Source of the DNA: Cherax quadricarinatus
Taxonomy: Eukaryota > Arthropoda > Malacostraca > Decapoda > Parastacidae
Reading direction: 5' to 3'
Assembly: GCF_038502225.1 (NCBI RefSeq)
Contig: NC_091357.1
Coordinates: 5,055,725-5,119,724, forward strand
Length of the DNA stretch: 64,000 nucleotides
Numbering within the stretch: position 1 is the first letter of the stretch; every line of letters begins with the position of its first letter. The notes beneath the pieces are model-generated. The model saw only the letters and a list, made by a program, of their open reading frames with translations. It had not been told where the DNA came from and made no database searches. The position numbers and the translations under genes were made by a program. Shown here one piece after another: positions 30,291 to 38,303 of the stretch.

Positions 30291-30527
30291 AGGCTTTCCT
30301 TGAAGGATGAAGACCAAGTGAAGCTCTAGTGAAACCCAGATATTACCCTCATAAAACCCAGAGCTGCCATGTGCTGGTTAAGCCCTGAAGCTTTAATGAA
30401 GCTCTGAAGCCCAGCTCTAATGAAACACTGAACCCAAGTGAAGGATTTGTAAAGCCCAGGCAGAGTACTGGTAAAGCTGTTGAAGTCCTAAAGTTCTGAT
30501 GAAGCTCTAATGAAGTCATGAAGTGTA

Positions 30528-30716
30528 CAGTGGACCCCCGGTTAACGATATTTTTTCACTCCATAAGTATGTTCAGGTGCCAGTACTGACCGAATTTATT
30601 CCCATAAGGAATATTGTGAAGTAGATTAGTCCATTTCAGACCCCCAAACATACAGGTACAAACGCACTTACATAATTGGTCGCATTCGGAGGTAATCGTT
30701 ATGCGGGGGTCCACTG
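30528..30716. mobile_element. Tigger-type MITE, TA target duplication
   Basis: A 189-bp element with terminal inverted repeats cagtggacccccggttaacg and cgttatgcgggggtccactg, flanked by TA (30526-30527, 30717-30718). Its right terminus matches the end of the Tigger element at 1-593, so it is probably a deletion derivative mobilised by the same transposase. Confidence 0.8.
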
Positions 30717-31034
30717 TATTTCCGGTTAAGCCTTGGTGAAATTATAGTGAAGCTCCAAAGCTAATGAAACTAGTGAAGCCTTGGTGAAGTACTGACAAAG
30801 TAAATCCCAGACCCACGGTGGATGAGAAGATAGAAGAATTAAGAGGATTAAAAACAAGAAGCATTGACATTGAAAAAAGCTAATAAGAAGACAGAAGCAT
30901 TAACAGGTGAAAAACAAGATGTACTGAAAGAGTGAATAAAAAGTGTTTAATAGGAGAGTGAGAGAATGAGACAATGATGAATACTGATAACCCAGATGAG
31001 CCACAAGGATGTTTGGAAATAATTCATCAATTTA

Positions 31035-31300
31035 AGGGTAGTAGTTTTAAGTGTCAGGGGCCCAAGACTGTTCAACTGCCTCCTAGCATACATTAGGGGG
31101 ATTACCAATAGACCCCTGGCTGTCTTCAAGCAGGCACTGGACAAGCACCTGAAGTTGGTACCAGACCAGCTGGGCTGTGGCTCATATGTTGGATTGTGTG
31201 CAGCCAGCAGTAACAGCCTGGTTGATCAGTCTCTGATCCACCAGGAGGCCTGGTCACAGACCAGGCCGCGGGAGCATTGACTCCAGGTAAACTCCAGTTT
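31035..31300 (+). mobile_element. CR1-C 3'-end fragment
   Basis: gtgtcaggggcccaagactg, caatagacccctggctgtct, gcctggttgatcagtctctg and the end ctccaggtaaactccag. Confidence 0.8.
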
Positions 31301-31315
31301 AAGGTACTGTTATTT

Positions 31316-31890
31316 TATAACACACTGGCCATCTCCCACCGAGAGAAAACGCATTCACTGCCATTCACTCAGTTACTGGATTCGCCTATTTGTGGTTGCT
31401 TGGGTCAGTTCTCAGATCTTGGCCCTGCCTCTTAACTTACCACTTTGGGCACTATCATATCTGTCATAAAACTGTATGGAGCCTGCCTCTACCACTGGAA
31501 GATTATTCCACTTCCCAACCACTTAAAGACTGAAGAAATGATTCTCACCTCTCAAATAGCCTGTCCCTGTCTATGCTATCAATTACCCCTGAGTATAGCT
31601 CATGCCCTGAGCATAGCTCATGCCCCTTAACTTAGGAACAAGTCTTGTTGCAGATTTCTACACTTTCTCTTATCAGAAGAATGTTTACATGACTGTTCAG
31701 ACAGTCCTCCAAACTGCAGCATCCTCACCCCTCCTGCAGAGTGCAGGCACTGTACCTCTCACCTCCAGGACTCGAGTCTGGCTAAACCATTCCTGAATCC
31801 CTTAATACATGTTACCTTACTCACACTCAGACAGCATATCAAACCAGAAGCTACTTGTCTCCACCTCTAACATGCTCATACAAGTTTTTT
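31316..31890 (-). mobile_element. LINE-A 3'-end fragment with internal insertion
   Basis: 31325-31375 resembles the LINE-A tail (complement of ggtgggagatggccagtg). 31690-31890 matches its 3' UTR and ORF end (tgcagagtgcaggcactgta, ctccaggactcgagtctggc). Between them (31380-31690) is a different repeat beginning cctatttgtggttgcttggg. Confidence 0.6.
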
Positions 31891-32212
31891 TTCTTTGTCT
31901 TTGTCATCTTCATCTTCATGTTTTTATAATTATATTCACTGGGAAGTAATAAGAGAAGTGAAATGAGCTAAATTAAGAAGCTGGTGAACAAAACTAAATA
32001 CACTGCTTTAAGAGTAATTATGAGTACCAGGATTGAGCGAATCAGTAATGACAGTTGATATTAGGTCAGAAGCAGGTCCAGGAACTGAAACTACTCCCTT
32101 AAGCATCTCTTGGGGAGGGGGAGGGAGATGGAAGTATGGGAATAAGGGAAAGACAGGGCAGGAGGGAGAGAACAAATGAACGAACAAGTAGGTACTCACA
32201 CGCGCACACTTT
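31891..32212. other. unassigned interval
   Basis: No gene or repeat recognised. Confidence 0.3.
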
Positions 32213-32259
32213 TTTTTTTACAACACTCAGGCCGTCTCTCACTGAGGCAGGGTAACCTA

Positions 32260-33540
32260 AAAAAAAAAAAATCATGTGCACCATAATTCACACTATCAGT
32301 GTCTTTGCAAAGGTGTGCAGGTATGACAGTTCAGATGTAACCCCAAACAGCAAATATCCCAAACCCCTCTAACCAGTTTCCTTGAATCACTTCACAAAAT
32401 ATTACCCTGCTCACACTCCAGCAGCTCGTCAAGTCCCAAAAACCATTCATCTCCATTCACTCCTCACCTCCTCCCCCACACACACACATACACATACATA
32501 CATATGCCTGCTGTATATCCAAGCCCCTTGCACACACAGACATACATATGCCTGCTGTATATCCAAGCCCCTTGCACACACACAACCTCATTTGCCCCTT
32601 CCCTATATCCATGACCCCCTATCCCTCCCCTTCCACTGCAAATTTATATACCCTCCAAGTCATCCTATTTTGCTCCATTTTGCAGCATTTATAACTCATG
32701 CTTCACACTCATATAAGAGTGTTGATACCACGATACTTTCATACATTCCCTTCTTTGCCTACATGAACAATGTTGTCTCCAAAAATACCTCAATGCACCA
32801 CCCACCTTTTTTTCTTCATCAGTTCTATGGTTTACCTCGTATATCTTGACACATTCACTTCTTCCAATACTCCCTCCTTCCAATGTGATATCCAATTTTT
32901 CTTTATCTAACTTGTTTCATACCCTCAAAACCTTACTCTTATCAATGTTCACTTTCAACTTTCTTCCTTTACACACCCTCCCAATCTTGTCCACTAACCT
33001 TTGCAACATCTCTTGAAATGCTCCCAAAAGTACAGTATCATCAGCAAAAAGTAACTGTCAATTCTCATTCTGTATTTGATTTCCCATAATTTAATCCCAC
33101 TCCTCCCCAACACTCTAGCATATACTTCTTTTACATACCCATCTATAGTTATGTTATACAACCATGGGACATTACACATCGCTGTCTAAGGCCTACTTTT
33201 ACTGGAAAGTGATCTCCATCTCTCCTACACACCCTATCCTGAGCCTCACTATCCTCATAAAAACTCTTTCAGCATTTAGTAACTTACTACCTATTCCATA
33301 CACTTGCAATATCTGCCACATTGCTCCTAGGCTATCCACCCTACCATATGCCTTTTCTAAATCTATAAATGCAATGAAAACTTCCCTACCCTTATCTAAA
33401 TATTGTTCACTTACATGCTTCAATGTAAACACTTGGTCTACACATCCCCTACCCATTCTAAAGCCTCCTTGTTTATCTACAATCCTGTTGTCTGTCTTAC
33501 CTCTAATTCTTTCAATAATAACCCTACCATACACTTTTTT
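32260..33540 (-). pseudogene. LINE-A copy 2 RT middle and C-terminus
   Basis: 33534-33199 encodes QGGFRMGRGCVDQVFTLKHV and EVFIAFIDLEKAYGRVD, where the catalytic Asp of AYD is changed to Gly. 32895-32689 carries the later palm/thumb region. Many frame breaks. Confidence 0.75.
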
Positions 33541-33541
33541 T

Positions 33542-35243
33542 TTACAAAGGGTTTGACAAGGTTAAGTTAATTAAGGATCCCTAGCTTTATTGACAAGCTA
33601 TTTACAGGTTAAGGATTACTAACTTTATTGACAAGCTAAGAGTGGTTTCCTACATCAGCTCATTTGAAAGCATTTTCTTTGTTATGAGACATACAAGTAG
33701 GGAACAGGATGAAGTTGGAGCCATCTGTGGGCCAGCATTTTCATTTGATCAACCGATTCTATCTCGTTGATATCATAATGCTGTACGAATGTGTTCCAGA
33801 CTCGAGTCATCCTGGGGATAAATGATATCAGATGGTGATGTTCTGGAGAAGGATACAACCAGAGTGAAGTTGCTGCTTTCTGCCTGTCTTGTGGTATAGA
33901 AGCTTGCTTCATGCTGTCCTTGAAGTGGATGGAAGTGTGGTACTTTGACAATATTGGCCTTGTACATAACAGTAAAGTCACCCACATCCCTCCTGTGTTG
34001 AAGGCTCTGCTGAAATGACAGATCTATCCAGGATTGGTCCAGGCGAGTGATGAGGCATCTTGCTCTGTTCTCTACTGTGTCAAGCAGTCACAGATGAGAG
34101 GGGGAGGGAGGGCAGGCAAACCAAGAAAGTGAAACATACTCAAGGTGTGAGAGTACTTGTGCCTCGTACAGAATCTTGCAACACCTACTGTCAAGCACAT
34201 GCAAGATAGGGTGAAGTGCTGTAAGCTAACTGGCTGCCTTGTTTGCAAGATTTACAACATGGTTCTTCATGGTTAGTTTGGAGTCAAATTTCACCCCAAG
34301 GATGTCAACTTCTTCCCCAGGTGCCAACACCCTCCCATTCATCCTTACTACTGCATCTGCATTACCATCATGGTGCCTAGAGACCATCATCATTTGTGTT
34401 TTCTCAGGTGCAAATGTTACTTGCCATCTATTTTCCCAAGCTGATATAGCTCTTAGCTGGTGACTGATGTAGCTTAGAGCAGCTGGCATTTCTTCTCTTG
34501 GATAAGTGAATGTCAGTGTACAGTCGTCTGCATATGCATGGGATCCTGGGGCAAGATGAAGGTCATTGAAGTAGACATTCCATAACAATGGTCCCAGCAC
34601 ACTTCCTTGTGGAACACTTGCCCCAGTAGGATGTCTTGCTGATTCCGTTCCATTGAGAACTATCCTTGATCTACCATGAAGGTAATCACTGAGGAGACAT
34701 AGTGTAGAACCTGCAATTCCCAGAGCTTGCAGTGTTGCTAAGAGGCCCTGGTGCCACACCCAGTCGAAAGCACACAGCAATGTCCAGTGCTGCCACACAG
34801 CTGACTTTGGATTCATCCAGTGACTGGTGCCACTTAGTGGAGAGGTTTAACAACAGATCAACAGGAGAGTAACCTTTCCTAAAGCCATATTGATGATCAC
34901 AAAGTAGTGAGTGGTAGTCAAAAAACTGTCATTTGTCTTGAGATTATTGTTGCAAGGATCTTGCCAGTGATTGACAGCAGTGAGACTGGTCTGTAGTTGC
35001 TGATTTCTGCTCTGCTCTTTTTGTGAGCAGAGACTACATTTGCCTCTTTGCACAGAGAAGACCATTTACACTCTACTAGGCAGTGCTGAAAGGGGCAAGT
35101 TAGAGGTGCTGCTCGCTGGTCTGCATATCTTGTCAGCAATCTTGGGCTCAACTTGTCTGGGCCCACAGCCTTTTCTTGGTCAAGCGATTGAAAAAGGAAA
35201 TGCACCTCCTCCTGCCTTATTGCCACCACTGACAGTTTTGACA
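33542..35243 (-). mobile_element. Jockey/CR1-like LINE, 5'-truncated, inside LINE-A copy 2
   Basis: Inserted exactly between two adjoining LINE-A segments (ending ccatacactttt and starting cctggaatactcgg). The 5' end lies in the RT fingers. The 3' end has a repeated tttattgacaagcta motif (33573-33645). I found no clean target duplication. Confidence 0.72.
33682..35243 (-). pseudogene. Jockey/CR1-like reverse transcriptase remnant
   Basis: Motifs in order on the minus strand: SLDQEKAVGPDKLSPRLLTR (fingers), ISNYRPVSLLSITGKILATI, AFDWVWHQGLLATLQALGIA (palm, first Asp), GASVPQGSVLGPLLWNVYFN, HAYADDCTLTF (catalytic YADD intact), then EVDILGVKFDSKLTMKNHV. The C-terminal end is FIPRMTRVWNTFV near 33850. 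34816-34226 is an open stretch of 196 codons; other parts are shifted. The family is related to CR1/Daphne-type elements by motif style. Confidence 0.75.
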
Positions 35244-35655
35244 CCTGGAATACTCGGTAAACTTGTTCCCATAAAATTTTTACTCGTCTGTCCCCCCCTT
35301 CCCTTTATATAAAAGAACTATACACACACACTGCAAATACCTAGGTACCTTCCTCTCTTTCATACATTTACTGAACAAAAGTACCAACCACAACAAAACT
35401 ATATCCTCACCTGCTTTTAATAAATGTTATTATCCCATCAGTTCCAGCTCCTTTGCCCCTTTACCTTCTACGTAATGCCTCATGCACCTTCCCCACACTA
35501 ACATCTGTTTCATCTGCACTCCTAAAAGATGTTATGCCTCCCTGGCCAATGCATGAAATTACTGCCTTCTGTTTTTCATCAACATTTAAGTTCCTCAAAA
35601 TATTCGCACCAACTTCCCAATACCGCCAACTCCCCATCTACTAACTTCTCTTTTG

Positions 35656-35934
35656 CAGATGAATGGTTCAGAGAACAGACACGTTGATAAATTACACATG
35701 TGCAACTCTTGGGTATCTTTATTGAGGAAACGTTTCGCCACACAGTGGCTTCATCAGTCCATACATAGGAGAAACTTGAAGAACAGGAGGAGAATGAGGT
35801 AATCAAGGTTGAGGGACTGACTACCTCATTCTCCTCCTGTTCTTCAAGTTTCTCCTATGTATGGACTGATGAAGCCACTGTGTGGCAAAATGTTTCCTCA
35901 ATAAAGATACCCAAGAGTTGCAGTCTAATTTATC
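35656..35934. mobile_element. palindromic insertion with hammerhead-like motifs, 13-bp target-site duplication
   Basis: A 279-bp insertion in LINE-A copy 2 flanked by the perfect direct repeat aacttctcttttg (35643-35655, 35935-35947). Arms of about 107 bp (35697-35803 and 35819-35925) are near-perfect inverted repeats around a 15-bp centre. Each arm carries ctgatgaagccac, a TGT loop and gtggc, followed by gaaacg (left arm, read on the minus strand) or its decayed form (right arm), then an aataaag word. The similarity to the Penelope pseudo-LTR arms (stem, GAAACG, caataaag) suggests a non-autonomous relative. Confidence 0.75.
35726..35762 (-). ncRNA. hammerhead-ribozyme-like motif (minimal)
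   Basis: On the minus strand: CUGAUGA (35757-35751), one extra A, stem II GCCAC/GUGGC with loop UGU, then GAAAC (35736-35732). Flanks GGA and UCC could form a 3-bp stem I. Stem III would be only an A-C/G-U pair, so a monomer probably could not cleave; a dimer would be needed, as described for minimal hammerheads in Penelope-like elements. The extra A between core and stem II is a caution. The mirror copy (35866-35891, plus strand) keeps CUGAUGA but has lost GAAAC. Confidence 0.5.
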
Positions 35935-37510
35935 AACTTCTCTTTTGTTTTTAACTGTCAGATCCATTTGTTTCCTAGGCTTTTTTAACCTATTTATGTC
36001 TCCCATTTTTTTTTCTTGGCAAAATTTGTTGACAGCACCTCACCCACTCTATTACATTTGCTCTCCCTCGCCACTCTTTTACTTTCCATATACTCCACCC
36101 TTCTTACATCACTTCTGCTTTATAAAAAAACTCTCACCAGCAACCTTTTTCTCTCTCATCACATCCTTTACCTCATCATTTCACCAATCATTCTTATTTC
36201 CTCCCATACCCACCAACTTCTGCCCCCACATTCTAAGAACTATCCCACCCCTCTTCAACCCCTGCACTACCTATAATCTCATTACCGTACCTTTCACCAA
36301 ATAGTTGCTTATATCTTATCCCAACTTCCTCCCTTAGTTTATGAACTTTTCATCTCTTACTTGCTGTTGCCATTTTTCTTCTTGCCAGTCTACCTCTTAC
36401 TCTAACTTTAGCTACAACTAAATAACGATCTGATATATCTGTTGCCCCTCTATAAACATGCACATCCTGAAGTCTACCAATCAACTTTTTATCCACCAAT
36501 ACATAATTTAACAACATACTTTTATTACATGCTATATTATATCCTGTATACTTATTTTAACTATTTTTCTTAAAATATATATTACTTATTACCAAACCTC
36601 TTTCTATACATAGTTCAATTGAAGGCACCCCATTTTCATATACTCCTGGCACCCCAAACTTGCCTACTACTCCCTCCTCAACAGCTTTAGTACTCACTTC
36701 AGCATTTAGGTTACCCACCACAAGTACTCTCTCACTTGGTTCAAACCTCCCCAAGCACTCGCTCAACTCTTCCAAAATCTCTCTCTCTCTTCTCCAGGTG
36801 CATAAACACTAACTATAACCCACTTTTCATAACCAGGCCTTATTTTACTCCACACAATCCTTGAATTTATACATTTATATTCCCTCTTTTCCTGCCATAA
36901 CTGATCCTTCAAGATTATTGTTACTTCTTGCTTAGCTCTACTAGAAACCCCTGACCTAACCCCATTTATTTCTCCTACCCCCTTCATCTTTGTCTGACAT
37001 AGCCAGAGCATCCAGCTTCATTCATAACATCTAGAATCATCTCTTTCTTATCATCTGCACTTCATTCATGCACATTCAAACATCCCAACTTAAAGGTTTT
37101 ATTTTTAATAAACTATACAGGAGAAAAGGGGTTACTAGCCCATTCCTCCCGGCATTTTAGTTGACTTTTACAACACGCATGGCTTATGGAGGAAAGATTC
37201 TTATTCTACTTCCCCATGGATATGAAAGGAAAATAATAAGAATAAGAACCATTAAGAAAAAAATAAAAGACTCAGATGAGTGTGTATACATATACTGTAC
37301 ATATATGTACATGCATGTATAGTGTGACCTGTATGTAAATAAAAGTAGCAAGATATACCTGTTATCTTGTGTGTTTATGAGACAGAAAAAAGACACCAGC
37401 AATTCTACCATCATGTAAAACAATTACGGGTTTCTGTTTTACACTCATTTGGCAGGACTGTAGTACCTCCCTGGGTGATTGCTGTCTACCAACCTACATA
37501 CATGCAAACC

Positions 37511-37650
37511 CCAAAAATAAAAAAAATTGTTTATAACAGTAGTAGGCACATGAGCAAGCACTGTTTATAGGAAAATGTTTTGGTCAAGGTCCCAGAACCA
37601 AAATATTGTCTAATATCTGATGTTCATGTGTTTGCTCGTATCTTCTTTAA
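37511..37650. other. unassigned interval with small-repeat relic
   Basis: 37570-37612 holds ttttggtcaaggtcccagaa and ccaaaatattgtc, resembling one arm of the 15018-15128 foldback. Nothing else recognised. Confidence 0.35.
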
Positions 37651-37856
37651 CCCTTAAACAGTCCAAACAGATCGACGTTCAAATCCGTAGTGCTCCAAAA
37701 GTAGATCTACGTCTTTTTACATATTTTCAAAAATAACAAAAAACAAATGTAGATATAAGTTTTTTACACGTTTTTAAATGTAAAACAAGAAAGAAGATCT
37801 ACATTTTTTTACATACTTTCAAATGTTGAAAAAACGTATATATACGTTTGGACCAT
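37651..37856. mobile_element. short piggyBac-like MITE
   Basis: About 206 bp between TTAA (37647-37650) and TTAA (37857-37860). The ends are imperfect inverted repeats, cccttaaacagtccaaac and the complement of gtttggaccat. It shares its right TTAA with the next element. TTAA targets and CC-starting termini are piggyBac hallmarks. Confidence 0.6.
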
Positions 37857-37927
37857 TTAACCCTTTGACTGTCGCAGCCGTATATATACGTCTTACGAGG
37901 TACCGTGTTTGACGTATATATACTCAT

Positions 37928-37939
37928 AAATTCTAGCGG
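37928..37939 (+). repeat. LINE-A target-site duplication, 5' copy
   Basis: aaattctagcgg, repeated at 41544-41555 after the poly(A). The unoccupied sequence cataaattctagcggcttc is present in MITE-A copies at 48064 and 50674, which proves the insertion. Confidence 0.9.
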
Positions 37940-38303
37940 TAGGTAGTAGGTTGGTAGACAGCAACCACCCAGGGAAGTACTACCGTCCTGCCAGATGACT
38001 GTGAAACAAAAACCTGTAATTGTTTTGCATGATGGTAGGATTGCTGGTTTCTTTTTCTGTCTCATAAACACGCTAAGATAACAGGGATATCTTGCTACTC
38101 CTACTAACACTTTGGTCACACTTCACAGACACGCACATGCATATATATATATACATACATCTAGGTTTTTCTCCTTTTTCTAAATAGCTCTTGTTCTTTT
38201 TTATTTCTTCTATTGTCCATGGGGAAGTGGAAAAGAATCTTTCCTCCGTAAGCCATGCGTGTCGTATGAGGCGACTAAAATGCCGGGAGCAATGGGCTAG
38301 TAA

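Larger units (their letters stand above)
29870..30800 (+). repeat. degenerate short tandem repeat (tgaagctctagtgaa type)
   Basis: Irregular repeats of gaagctctagtgaa, gaagcccaggtgaagct and similar words, with a loose 12-27 bp periodicity. It is interrupted by a SINE (30178-30290) and a MITE (30528-30716). Decay suggests an old satellite-like block. Confidence 0.65.
35245..37085 (-). pseudogene. LINE-A copy 2 endonuclease and RT N-terminus, decayed
   Basis: 37011-36763 encodes RIVWSKIRPGYEKWVIVSVY and APGEERERFW. 36775-36557 encodes RVLVVGNLNAEVS (catalytic Asp of GDLNA changed to Asn), GLVISNIYF. Further segments to 35245 match LINE-A with frameshifts; the palindromic element interrupts at 35656-35934. 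Confidence 0.75.
32213..37510 (-). mobile_element. LINE-A copy 2, old, with two later insertions
   Basis: On the minus strand this holds the 5' leader (37510-37090), endonuclease (about 37085-36060), linker and RT start (36060-35245), RT middle (33541-33180), C-terminal region (33180-32390) and 3' tail (32390-32213). It is interrupted at 33542-35243 by a Jockey/CR1-like LINE and at 35656-35934 by a palindromic element. Coding parts are recognisable but broken by many frameshifts, and the copy is more diverged than copies 1, 3 and 5. Confidence 0.82.
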
